Assembly (NCBI GenBank): GCA_900618425.1
Contig: UZAN01045372.1
Location: 15,059-32,753, forward strand
Origin: Echinostoma caproni
Lineage: Eukaryota; Platyhelminthes; Trematoda; Plagiorchiida; Echinostomatidae
Length of the DNA: 17,695 nucleotides
Direction: 5' to 3'
Shown here: positions 8,346 through 17,562 of the stretch, piece after piece
How the letters are laid out: every line of letters starts with the position of its first letter
Numbering within the stretch: position 1 is the first letter of the stretch
Notes under the pieces: model-generated
Told to the model about the DNA's origin: nothing
Databases searched by the model: none
Seen by the model: the letters and a program-made list of their open reading frames with translations, nothing else
Made by a program: the position numbers and the translations under genes

Positions 8346-9399
8346 AAATAGTCTGGACTGAGAAAATGTGTTCATCTTTTTCATGGATTATATAACGATG
8401 CCTTTTTCAGGTAGAGTTAAACAGCCAATCAAAATTAAAGGTAGAGGGAGGGGTTTCAATACAGAAATTGGGAAAAATCGGACAGTGTTGATAGTGATAA
8501 TAGTATCCGAACACACATGTTTCGACGCGACACTTTGATTGACCGTATGCGCCGCATGCTCGTGGTTCACCAATCAGGCCCAGCATCCCATTTTTAGTTG
8601 AACCGTACGGATTCGCTCCACGACAAAATCATTGAACCGCAATGAAGTCCGTTGAACAACTGTTGTGACATGGTAGCTGGCAACCGTGATAAGTCAGTGT
8701 TCGACAGACTGTCCAAGTTACGAGCATGGTAATTCTTGGTGGGCGCACGTCCATCTAAACGAACATGGAAAAACAAAGAAGTTCCGGTGGATCAATACAA
8801 AATATTGGCACCTATGGTATGTCAGACGAGGTCCAGGGAAAATGAGAAATCTAAATGCATTTGATGCATTTTATGAGATCCCTTTCATCCGTACCTAATC
8901 TAACTCGGAGTTCGTCACATAAACATTTCTTCTTGAGTGAGCATCGGTCTTCTGAAAGTATGACAATAGCCGGGTTGTGAGTTATTACTCACATTTGTAA
9001 ATAGTTTGCGCTTACCAAGAAGCGCGGTTGATGAATTTCCACGATATCCGTGAATGGATCAAAGGACTGACAATCACCGAACAAGAGATCATCATGAAAG
9101 TACTAACCAACTAGTTAGCGCAAGTGAGATGTTTTGTTCTGTGTGATATTATTTATTACTGCCCGCAAGCTGTCATTTGGATAGATATCTTTCCTCGACA
9201 AGGCACTGACCTTTCGGTTTAACAAAGATCAAGGTCAGTCAAAGCTAACCTTTATTATAGGAATTACTTACGAGCTGATGTTTCTCTTTTCCCCGTTAGG
9301 ATATTTACACATTTGAATCGTTTCACGGCGAAAATGAAGTTACATACAGTTCCAGGTAGGAGATAATAGAGAATGCGGGTCTTTAATGAATTTGCGTTT
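8343..9399. other. No recognisable gene
   Basis: No supported coding region, RNA or repeat. The right end may include the 3' UTR of the minus-strand retrotransposon remnant that begins at about 9400. Confidence 0.5.
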
Positions 9400-9886
9400 G
9401 CTTTTAGTGGTGTACGAATATGAGATCTGTCAAGGTTTCATCGAGTCTCCGCTTGGAAGATTCAATAGTTAGTGCACAAACGACGTGAGATGGAAAGGTA
9501 TTCCAAGTACTGAATAGTCTGTAAAAGGTTGGCGCTGTCATTCCAGTCGGCACTTGGGAATAAGCAATTTGAAACGGTGTCCCCTAAGGTGTACATTGTT
9601 CGATAACATGAGGAGCTACCGACATGGATGATTTGGGTTCTGCAGTATTTGATACGTCAAAATCAAGTGTCCTCGAATTTGGCGTTCCTGAGCACAATAT
9701 AGTCCCAATGATCGTAATCTCTCCTCCTCGGTGAGGTAATGCAATCCCTTGATCATCTTGGTGGCAATTCTTCGTGGACGTTCCAGCATCTTACGATCAT
9801 GTTGCAACTACGCCCTCCAATCTTGGATGGCTTACTCGGTGTAAGCTTGAATGTACGCTGATAGCAAACGAGGGAACAGTGCTGGT
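9400..9886 (-). mobile_element. C-terminal fragment of a non-LTR retrotransposon RT (CR1/Jockey superfamily)
   Basis: On the minus strand, from 9886 downward, the translation reads PALFPRLLSAYIQAYTE, a stop, then DRKMLERPRRIATKMIKGL, EEERLRSLGLYCAQERQIRG and HLILTYQIL (about 9640). After a break come LRGHRFKLLIPKCRLE, YSVLGIPFHLTSFVH and ESSKRRLDETL (about 9440). These match, in order, the conserved C-terminal block after the RT domain in CR1/Jockey-type elements (consensus QRRATKM, YEERLRxLGLxSLExRRLRGDLI, FKLxVPxCRLD, WNSLP, SFKRxLD). Several in-frame stops and a frameshift mark it as dead. The RT core and endonuclease are absent. It is the same lineage as the fragment at 11975-13190 and differs from the plus-strand family at the window ends. 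The 5' truncation point falls against the (GTA)n tract. Confidence 0.8.
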
Positions 9887-9891
9887 GGTAG

Positions 9892-9898
9892 TGGTAGT

Positions 9899-9960
<62 letters not shown>
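9892..9960. repeat. (GTA)n trinucleotide microsatellite
   Basis: Imperfect GGTAGT units lead into 20 perfect GTA units (9901-9960). Poly-Ser, poly-Thr and poly-Val frames across it are products of the repeat, not genes. Confidence 0.95.
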
Positions 9961-10676
9961 TCAACAATTGCACCACTGAAAATCGAGCCTACCACGTACA
10001 TCATTCACACCGGATACCCAGATTGTTTTACTCAGACTAAGGGAACGGGGTCCTACTTTACCGTAACCACGTGCATTTTACTTGCACTGGTGTACATATC
10101 ACATTTGCTCATTTCCTTTTCTGTTATCGATTGTTCTCGGTTACCAACACATGAATCGGATGAGCACAAGGGGCAAAGGGATCACAGAGAGTTTTGCACA
10201 TACTCCATTCCCAGCGCTACGTAAACGGGATAATTTAATGCCGAACGCAATTTTCTTCCACACGAGTAAGCTAAAGGATGCAAACAAACGTCCCTGTGAT
10301 GAGATCATTGTATTCTTGTCCAGCAAAAGCTAAAGTTGGTGAAATCTGTGACAATAAGTTGAGCTCAAAATGATCAAAATGATCTTTATGTCATACTTGC
10401 AAATCGTTACTGCAAAAACTCTGTTCACAAAGCTGCTTCAGATTAATCAATAAGATCATATATTCTTCCCTCAGGGTGAGTAAAGTTTTACCTAAACCGA
10501 ATGATGGTCCCTGGCTCGTCAGTTGACCATTTATTTTCTGTACGATTCTATACAGCTGTAATGGTTGATTCAATGGAATGATACAGTCCACACAAACTTA
10601 GCGGATTTTTTTGTTCCAATAACTGGTTGGTATACGGAACCGATTTTTGCCCCCCCCAACCCCCTCTTTTCTGCGG
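9961..10676. other. No recognisable gene
   Basis: No supported coding sequence. Overlapping open frames near 10082-10333 on both strands lack domains. Confidence 0.5.
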
Positions 10677-10750
10677 TCTGTCTGTCTGTCTGTCTATCTA
10701 TCTGTCTGTCTGTCTGTCCGTCTGTCCGTCTGTCTGTCTGTCTCTCTCTC
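10677..10750. repeat. (TCTG)n tetranucleotide microsatellite with TCTA and TCCG variants
   Basis: A 4-base period with point variants (TCTA, TCCG) passes into a (TC)n end. It follows a C-rich segment at about 10650-10665. Confidence 0.95.
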
Positions 10751-11974
10751 CCTTGCTGGTTCACAGTCATATTGATTGAGTTACAGGGACGGTGATGTTG
10801 ATGGTGGCGGGGGAGGGGGCTGTTACATTGTTCGTACGCTGTAAATTATTCGATCTGTTGACCAAAGACCTCATTTATTGCTGATTATTTGAATTTATTT
10901 TTCAATTCAACCGAGTTTGCAATCTCGCGACAAGAATCAATCGAACGTGTTATGCATTGCTCCGAAAGTGAATTGCTTGTAAGTACTAGGCATAGGTTAC
11001 ATAACAACCAGAAGACCTGGTCTCTAGTTTCTGAATCCAAACCCCCTCCCACCCCGCTCCCCCGCTCNGAATGAATCGATGCGACACGTGAAATAGTTTT
11101 GCCTGGCTTGGTCGATAAATTTTGCGTTTCAATTTAGTTACAGCTCACAAATGGTATCTGATTTGATTCTATCCAACCCATTCTTGCTTTTTAGATAGAA
11201 CTATCAATACCTGCGAAAGTCATTCACAACAACTGGCCGTAAAAGATGACTTTTATAGGGTAATAAATGAGTGCATGTCTCGGGTAAATGCTCAACCCGA
11301 CCTGAATTATCAATACATGCATTACTAATGACATGAATAGACCGGAAACCCTTGGTTCGAATTACGATACAAACCGCTGAAGTTTATTCCTACCTCGTAC
11401 AGTCTGAGTTGATTGAGCAAATGACCTTGGAAGAGCCGATGATCGTTCCGTTCCTCCCATCTTCCGGGTGCCTGGGACTGACTGTCAACCTATCCGTTTG
11501 TCCTCGGAGCTGGTCGATTTCATGTGAAGCACACACCATTGCAAACGCTCAATTACACTCCCTGACACAGGCATGCATAATTTCCCCTTATTTTCGATAC
11601 AGTTCGTTCAGCATTGTCAAGTTATACTTTGCTGGTTTCGGTTTCTGATTCATTGGAATGTGGACCGGGTCTGTACCGGTCACGTCTCCTGAAAAATAAC
11701 GCAAAAGACCGTATTATAGGGCGGAAATGAAATAGGACGCCTCTGATGAGATGCTCTATCATGAACCGACTCCATACCGGCAGTATGTTTGTATCCAGAA
11801 TAGGGTAAGGAAACGAGACAGCTCTGTCTTTGCGAGTGCACGTTTTGCCCGTGTCTATATAGTCTGTTGCGTGATTCAAATTAATTTATACTAGATGTGG
11901 TGGAAACAGTTAGGTTTGGTTGTAGATGTTCGGGCTTTGCATGGAGACAATTCCATCTCAAACACTGAAGGTCT
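10751..11974. other. No supported gene; G-quadruplex-prone tract and a B-box-like site
   Basis: Contains the C-rich/G-quadruplex tract at 11042-11063 and one unresolved base at 11068. GGTTCGAATTA near 11352 resembles a pol III B box (9 of 11) without an A box. The plus-strand open frame 11352-11648 (98 codons) begins inside that tRNA-like sequence, has no known domain and is not supported as a gene. Confidence 0.45.
11042..11063 (-). repeat. Canonical G-quadruplex motif (minus strand)
   Basis: On the minus strand: G5, loop AGC, G4, loop T, G3, loop A, G5. Four runs of at least three G with loops of 3, 1 and 1 nt fit the canonical quadruplex pattern. The complementary strand is i-motif-like. 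An N occurs 5 bp away at 11068. Confidence 0.75.
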
Positions 11975-13190
11975 TCTAGTCGTAGTCAAAGTCAAAGTTT
12001 TATTATGGGCTATTTAACAAAGCTGAATCTTATCATGCCCCACAGGATTTTTACAGAATCTTTTGAATAACTTCACAAGGAGAAAATAACGATGATAATA
12101 ATATGTATGATCACTCAAGGATGTTGAAATTTAAAGTGTTCCAATACTTTTTCAAGCTGCAATTTAAATAGTTCAATAGTAGGAGCACACACTACATCAG
12201 ATGGAAAGGAATTCCATACGCCGCACAGTCTGACTGCAAACGAGTGATACCGGCAATAAGGGTGGCTGTTCTAGGTCTTCACCGTTAGTGGATGTCCCTT
12301 GAGGTGATCATCACGAGATAAAGTCAGCAGAGAACGGTAAGGGTAGTTGAGTTGATGCAGTATGTGATATGTCAAAATTAAGTCCCCCGAAGTCGGCGGT
12401 ATTGGGATGAGTAGAGTCCCAGTATTTGCAGTCTTTCGGAGTATGTCTTGTTATTTAGACTTTTTACCAATTTCGTTGCCAGCCTTTGCGGACGTTCGAG
12501 GGCCTTCTTGTCGAGGTTTTACTATGGACTTCATACTTAAATGGCGTACTCCGTGTGTGGCCAAACAAACGCTGATAACAAGCGTGGGAACAGTGCTCTT
12601 TAGAACTGCCCGAAAATACGTTTGTGTAGTCCAACTTGCTTTATAGCCATGTATGATGGTTTGGCAGTGTGTGGAACATCCTACGTCCTCCTGTACCATA
12701 ACTCCCAAATCCCTTTCGTCAGTGGCACGCGGTAGTGTTTGGTACTCCAGAACATTGAAGAAACGTGTCCTATGCCGCATGGAAATGACTCTGCGTCTGA
12801 AAACGTTAAACTCGATGTCATTAACGATTGACCATCAATCGGCCGCGTCGATCGTTTGTTGGAGTGCTATACAATCCTCTAGATGTGTTACAGTTCTCCA
12901 GATCTTAGTGTCGTCCGCTAAATAGCAGTTTATTATGTCCAAGGACATGTGGCAGGTCATTTATAAATGCAAGAAAAACAGACGAGGCCACAGTACGGAA
13001 CCTTGAGGAACCCCTGGGGCAGCGGTGATAAGCTCTCATAATGAATCACCAACACGAACTGACATAGTCCTTCGTCGGAGAAACTCCTTGATTCAGTCCA
13101 GAACCAAACCTGTTAATCCGCAGTTGTAGAGTTTTCGCAGTAGAAGTTGTTGGTTTACTCCAGCGTGGGTGGAAAACCAGCTGTTTTATC
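11975..13190 (-). mobile_element. Non-LTR retrotransposon RT fragment with 3' end (CR1/Jockey superfamily)
   Basis: Read on the minus strand, the RT palm starts near 13150 with LLLRKLYNCGLTGLVLD. Motif B follows as GVPQGSV (about 12994-13017), then the catalytic motif C with both aspartates intact, LADDTKIW (12910-12921 for LADD). Next come ERDLGVMVQEDV (about 12690-12725) and, frameshifted, ATKLVKSLNNKTYSERL and QILGLYSSQYRRLRGT (about 12370-12475). YGIPFHL and a degraded C-terminus follow. The 3' UTR ends in AATAAAACTTTGACTTTGAC (about 11985-12005). There are at least five stops and one frameshift, including GVPQGSVLW where GP is usual after SVL. It is 5' truncated within or just before motif A. 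No endonuclease domain is visible. The lineage is shared with 9400-9886. Confidence 0.85.
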
Positions 13191-13290
13191 ATTAGCTCTT
13201 TTTTGTTTGTAAGTTTGGATCCTATTACCCTATACATTTATTTTAAATCGGGTCAAAAGTACTGATACTTTCTGATGAGAGCAGAAGAGC

Positions 13291-13425
13291 GCACTGGAAA
13301 GCTGTTTTGTCCTTTTCGGGACCGGTCAGTAATACTTACTTTCTGTCCCTATCAGGACTTGAACCGGGACTATTCGGGCTGGGACTTCAAACCCTTATCC
13401 CTGAGGTACATGGTCGATTAGGAGA
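13291..13425 (-). mobile_element. Degraded tRNA-derived SINE with a hammerhead relic
   Basis: On the minus strand a perfect B box GGTTCAAGTCC (13355-13365) is followed by the hammerhead region 13335-13291. Stem I arm GTATTA, CTGACCG in place of CTGATGA, stem II GTCC with loop CGAAAA and GGAC, AAAACAG in place of GAAACAG, then CTTTC and the stem I 3' arm CAGTGC. Stem I still pairs at 5 of 6 positions counting wobbles, and stem II is perfect, but core positions U7, G8 and G12 are mutated. The 3' tail (CTCTTCTGCTCTC) resembles the tail at 4527-4553. No recognisable A box remains, and the 5' end is a guess. Confidence 0.65.
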
Positions 13426-13880
13426 ATCAATTTCCATGACGACTGAATGGGGATTTGACGATCTCTCAACGAATGTAAATCACACACTCGAAACCACCCG
13501 AAAGAGTGCCTGGTATATCTGAACAATCGAATGGACTAATCCAAATATGATACACAACATATGAAGACTATAACTGAAGATATACCAATTTCGAATTCCG
13601 GTTTGGTGAAGGTCAATTTCAAAGCGTGACCTCTCAATGATCATCCGCTACCTGTTCTCAATGACAATATTTGTGATGCTCAAAGTGTGTGAAATGGCTG
13701 ACACAATGCTGACACAAGTGATTTCGTGTGTATGTGTGTGTGATGGGTCCGGAGTTTAAAAACCTGGGCGGGACGATCCAGTCAAACACCACCGAGGAGA
13801 TTAAATAGGTGCGAAACTCGAGTCCGGTGCTTTTCCAGTTTTCAGTTGACTGAATATTGGGTGTGAACAAGGATGGTCAG

Positions 13881-13935
13881 TTCAAGTTTCAAATTACGTT
13901 TATTTTTGGCATATTCCACAATCTGTACTTCTATT
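13881..13935 (-). mobile_element. Candidate 3' terminus of a severely truncated non-LTR element
   Basis: The minus strand reads AATATGCCAAAAATAAACG and then AATTTGAAACTTGAAC: an AATAAA signal followed by a TTGAA-rich tail, like the ends seen at 1550-1581 and 11985-12005. There is no coding sequence to confirm it. Confidence 0.35.
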
Positions 13936-14162
13936 GTTTCGATCTCAAGACGTGATGTGATACCGGGGCTGACTGCTCAATGCCGTGAGTTCATTCAGTC
14001 ACGTTTCTCCTGTACGGTAACATCATTTTTTTTGGAAGAAAACGGACTTTAGTCCCATGATACGAATCACATACAGAGGAGGGTTTTTCTCTCCACACAC
14101 AAAACAATGAATCCGCTCTTATCAGACGCTGGGCATAATCGCCTCTAATTCGCTAATCTCTT

Positions 14163-14173
14163 CCCCCCCCCCC
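14163..14173. repeat. C11 homopolymer
   Basis: Eleven consecutive C residues, 13 bp upstream of the family A solo LTR copy 2. Homopolymer length may be uncertain in the assembly. Confidence 0.9.
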
Positions 14174-14185
14174 GGCATAGCTTGG

Positions 14186-14676
14186 TGTGGTGATCCAGGC
14201 CTACACGATGGCGCCTACCCTGGAGCGTCGCGTTACAGTGTTAGGACATTTGCGATCAATCAAGTTTGAATGCCGACGTCAATGACACGTGTATGGCTTC
14301 TGAATACATGTCATTGGTGGATGGTGCCAGCCAATCTAAGTCAGTGCAGGCAAAAGCAATATTATGCAAACAGGACTGCAATCCAATTGGTGGAAGTCCA
14401 TATAGCCAATAATACCCCTTATTAGTAGTACATATTATTTAATCACCTTCATTCCTTCCAATAAATGAGCTATCGCTTACTGCCAGTTCTGTGTCCTTAT
14501 CCTCGCGGCTCGTTCTCGTGGGACATTGCGAGCTCGTGTCATTGTGGTTCAGTGTTTCTGAGATCCAGTTCGTGATAACGGATTATTGATTCGGGTCCTG
14601 TGATTCATATTGCGTTGTTGTTGTTCCGAATTCCGTGCGTACCACTACAACTACTACTATTACTACAATCATTACA
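14186..14676 (+). mobile_element. Solo LTR, family A, copy 2 (491 bp)
   Basis: Second copy of the 4907-5368 LTR, in the same orientation, with the same TGTGG start and ATTACA end. Over the first ~405 bp I count five differences, all transitions, and no gaps (about 98.8% identity). After that it carries about 20 extra bases (CGGGTCCTGTGATTCATATT) and a longer ACT/ACTA-rich stretch. AATAAA lies at 14460-14465. The flanks read CTTGG (14181-14185) and TTTGG (14677-14681), a 4/5 target-site duplication. No gag-pol frame follows, so it is most likely a solo LTR. The alternative, a 5' LTR followed by a primer-binding site starting TTTGGTCAGACC, has no coding support downstream. Confidence 0.8.
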
Positions 14677-16227
14677 TTTGGTCAGACCCAGTTTTTTACC
14701 TTTTCGTGTGCAGATGATTTTGACGGTTAGAATTAATTGTTTACACATAAATCCGACAACAATTCAGCTCCGGTGCCACAGACAGCCAAACTGTCTCACA
14801 GGAAATTTCTTCACAAATCCATCATCATTGATGATAACAATAGCCATGTCAACTGCTTCTTTTCCGGATTTGAGGAGATAACTCGGTCACTACTCAGCCT
14901 CGCATCTCTTTTAGGATGTGGGGGTCAGACAAAGACCAGTTTTTGGACTGCGCTGAGAAAATGTATAACACGTATGGCACGTTTCGGGGGCGTTTGACTA
15001 GTCCCGGTTAAGAAAATCATCATCACAACGGGAAACGTAGTTTGTCCAAAATGGATGCTTATGGGGAAAACATAGATCGTCGGCGAATACTAACAGAATG
15101 CAGATTCGTAGAAGATAAACAGAGAATGAAAACTGTGTATTTTACGCATCATTAGGGTGACGGGGTACCATGGTGTGTGTGTGTGTGTGTTCGAATCCTG
15201 ACGACAAAGCCACTGGCTTATGAGTTTCCGTATTTTTGTATGTTTCATGATGAACCGTTTCCACAATGTTGTATTATTAAATAAAAAATAGAAAGAAACA
15301 AACGAATAACTAAACATTGAAACATTTCTCTGATGAACTGAATCGAAAAATACACGGTTAGATCGGGGTGAAATGAATGGTTCTATTCTCGTTCCACCGC
15401 GCATTTTCGATTTAATCCTCTCCTCCGTTTCAGTTGGGCATATGGGATATGGGATAACTTTCAACCGAGATGCTTTCCGAGGTGAAACAAGGGGTTTGAA
15501 AAATCACGTTTTGACGTTACTGTTCCCGGTCTGATTGAACAGTACAACCGTTCAACAGTTAATCAACACAACGGACACTGTGTCTTCACTGTGTCTCCAA
15601 CAGACACAAAACTGTCAGCATTAGAGCGAAACGAATTGCCTACATTCGTTCGAATCAATGTGACATTGTGAAAACAAAACGTATATGAAATTGTGAACTG
15701 TAATTTATGTACCTACATATCAGGTACTTTTTTATAATTCCTATAAAAATTAGACTTACAAAAATATGGTTCGTTTAATTTACTCGTTTATGTTTTCGTT
15801 TTAAATAAACGATGCCAACGATTGTGTACAGTAGATAGAACAATGCAAACAGAAGTCTGGAGGTGGATGTGGGGCGGGAGTGAAGGTATAGAGTCACGTG
15901 ATAAGAAACAAAAACCGAAAAGAACAATATACACATTGAATAAAACGTGTCCAGTTATCAGAACAACAATACATCTTTTGTGCCTTTGTATGGGGATGAG
16001 GATGGGTGGGTGGAGTCTATAGCAGAAAAACGAACGACGAATAAAAGGGTTTGTTCGTTTTATTCTCTATTATTCAAAAACGATAACCAATAGTAAAATC
16101 TACAAAAAGGCTCGTGAATGAGATCCATTTCAGAGATCAACATTACTGGGTTTTTTAAATGGAATCACCCACAAGTTCGTGCTCTCATTACATTACCATA
16201 GCGAGAACGTTATTTGTCTTTTGGTTA
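14677..16227. other. No supported gene
   Basis: Contains a (GT)9 tract at 15173-15190 running straight into a B-box-like GTTCGAATCC. The 124-codon minus-strand frame 15090-15464 reads through that microsatellite (Thr-His repeats) and has no domain. AT-rich sequence at 15660-16120 shows nothing identifiable. Confidence 0.5.
15173..15190. repeat. (GT)9 microsatellite
   Basis: Perfect GT units, immediately followed by a tRNA-like GTTCGAATCC sequence. Confidence 0.9.
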
Positions 16228-17115
16228 AGCGTGAGGCATGCTGACATGTCATCAAACTTCTGCTTGAAATACACGGAAGTATTTAATACCTTCATCAACC
16301 TGAAGTGTAATAAAGCATCCGGTCCTGATGGACTGCCACCTGTTGTGCTCAAAGAATGTGCAGCCTCCCTTTCCCCTGTTTTCACCAACCTACTCAACCT
16401 GTGTTTTACTAAACATTGCGTTTCGGACTGCTGGAGAGTGGCTTCTATCACACCAGTACCCAAAAAGGGATCCTCCAAATTTCACCCGATTGCTTGCACT
16501 TCTGTGGGTTTGAAAGTCACGGAAAAGATTTTGCTACAAAAGATGCTACCCCAGCTGAATGCACCTGATCCCAATCAATTTGCCTACCGCAGTTCCAGGT
16601 CAACCATTGATGCGTTGGCATCCCTTATTCATTATATCTCTTCCTCCTTGGACAGGAAATGTTAAGCTGTTCGGGTATGTTTCTTTGATTATAGTGATGC
16701 CTTTAAGTGTGTTGATAGTTCCAAACTTCTTCAGACACTTTCTCAGAAAGGCATTCAGCCGGAGCTTACCAATCTGTTAAGTAATTATTTCACCCACCGA
16801 TCAAAGTTTACCAAATATAAGGGTCGTAACTCTTCACTTTTAGCCTCCACTCAAGGAGTTCTTCAAGGCGCTATTCTCTCTCCCTTCTTGTTCACAACCT
16901 ATATTTATTCAATGCCTGCTTTTGATGATTGTCTGCTCATTAAGTATGCCGATGTTGTTGTGCATGGCATGATGTTTTCGAATTCCTCCGTGTACCCCAA
17001 ACTTATACAGAATATTTCACTGCTCACCGACTGGTCTTCACAACAAAATCTTAGAATGAATCGTTCCAAGTGTATTGATGTTTTATTTTCTTTACTAAAG
17101 GGCGATCAATATATT
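16159..17115 (+). pseudogene. Reverse transcriptase pseudogene of the CR1-type element (part before the LTR)
   Basis: From the ATG at 16159 the frame stays open except for one TAA (16663-16665) until it meets the LTR at 17116. Residues before about 16228 are not RT-like, so that ATG is probably not the native start. A frame this long with one stop points to a fairly recent insertion compared with the minus-strand remnants at 9400-9886 and 11975-13190. The product would be an RNA-directed DNA polymerase lacking one motif C aspartate. Confidence 0.8.
17111..17115. repeat. Target-site duplication of solo LTR B, left copy
   Basis: ATATT, identical to 17558-17562. Confidence 0.85.
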
Positions 17116-17557
17116 TGTTACGGGAACGATAATGATGTAACGTAGGACGAAATTTGAATTGCGCTTAAGGACTCTGTGAACAATACATAGCTAACTACAG
17201 GAAAACGACGCGTAAGATAGGACAAATNGACTAAACGCACGGTCTGGGCAGAAAAAACGGCTTTGGGCAGCAGTAATAATATTGAACGTGGTTCTATAAA
17301 TAATTACAGTGTCAAATATATATAAAATAGGTACTCACGACTAGATTGACACGACGTCGATTTAACTAGCGCGTCAAGGTCAGAATATAAAATCAACAAT
17401 TATAAAGGGCGGTAATGCAGTTAAACAGAAATAGAAAAAGAGGAAAAGCATATAAATTTTAGGTCTCGTATAGAGCGCAGCGAGTTGGGATATGGTGTAA
17501 CGTAAAAATGGATAAATGTTGAAGTATGAGTAATAAAGGATTCACAAATCCTTTACA
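17116..17557 (+). mobile_element. Solo LTR, family B (442 bp), inserted in the CR1-type RT
   Basis: Starts TGTTACGGGAACG and ends CTTTACA, with perfect flanking 5-bp duplications ATATT. Removing the LTR and one duplicate joins the two RT halves in frame, which independently confirms both boundaries. A TATA-like TATATATAAAA lies at 17317-17327 and an AATAAA signal at 17532-17537, about 20 bp from the end, so the LTR reads on the plus strand. There is no internal retrotransposon sequence, hence LTR-LTR recombination after integration. It shares no extended similarity with family A beyond the TG...TTACA ends. The 5-bp duplication suggests a Ty3/gypsy-type element (inference). One unresolved base is at 17228. 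Confidence 0.88.
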
Positions 17558-17562
17558 ATATT
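17558..17562. repeat. Target-site duplication of solo LTR B, right copy
   Basis: ATATT, directly followed by the codon GAT at 17563, where the RT frame resumes. Confidence 0.85.

Larger units (their letters stand above)
13426..14185. other. No gene; possible short LINE 3' end
   Basis: Nothing coding is supported. Contains the candidate minus-strand retrotransposon 3' terminus near 13881-13935 and a C11 homopolymer at 14163-14173 just before the second family A LTR. Confidence 0.5.

Noticed and set aside
9753..10040. Open frames with poly-Thr or poly-Ser tracts on both strands
   Set aside because: The homopolymeric stretches are just the (GTA)n microsatellite read in different frames.
10571..10795. 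Cys/Ser/Leu-rich open frame over the TCTG repeat
   Set aside because: Its composition is produced by the tetranucleotide microsatellite.
11741..11765. Possible plus-strand hammerhead core (CTGATGAGATG...CATGAAC)
   Set aside because: Stem II lacks the G10.1-C11.1 pair, GAAA is not intact, and no downstream arm pairs with the sequence before CTGATGA, so stem I cannot form.
4907..14676. A single full-length LTR retrotransposon bounded by the two family A LTRs
   Set aside because: No gag-pol remnant between them, each LTR has its own flanking duplication, and the interior holds unrelated insertions on both strands.
15188..15198. tRNA or SINE promoter at GTTCGAATCC
   Set aside because: Only a partial B box, no A box at suitable distance, and no repeat partner in the window.
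15330..15352. CTGATGA followed by CGAAAA on the plus strand
   Set aside because: Only a few bases lie between the boxes with no stem II complementarity, and no cleavage triplet or stem I partner is present.
15090..15464. 124-codon minus-strand open frame
   Set aside because: It translates the GT microsatellite as Thr-His repeats and AT-rich DNA elsewhere. No domain seen.
17085..17556. CTTTAC at 17090-17095 and 17551-17556 as the target duplication of the insertion in the RT
   Set aside because: These boundaries do not give TG...CA ends and leave the RT out of frame, whereas ATATT at 17111-17115/17558-17562 satisfies both tests.
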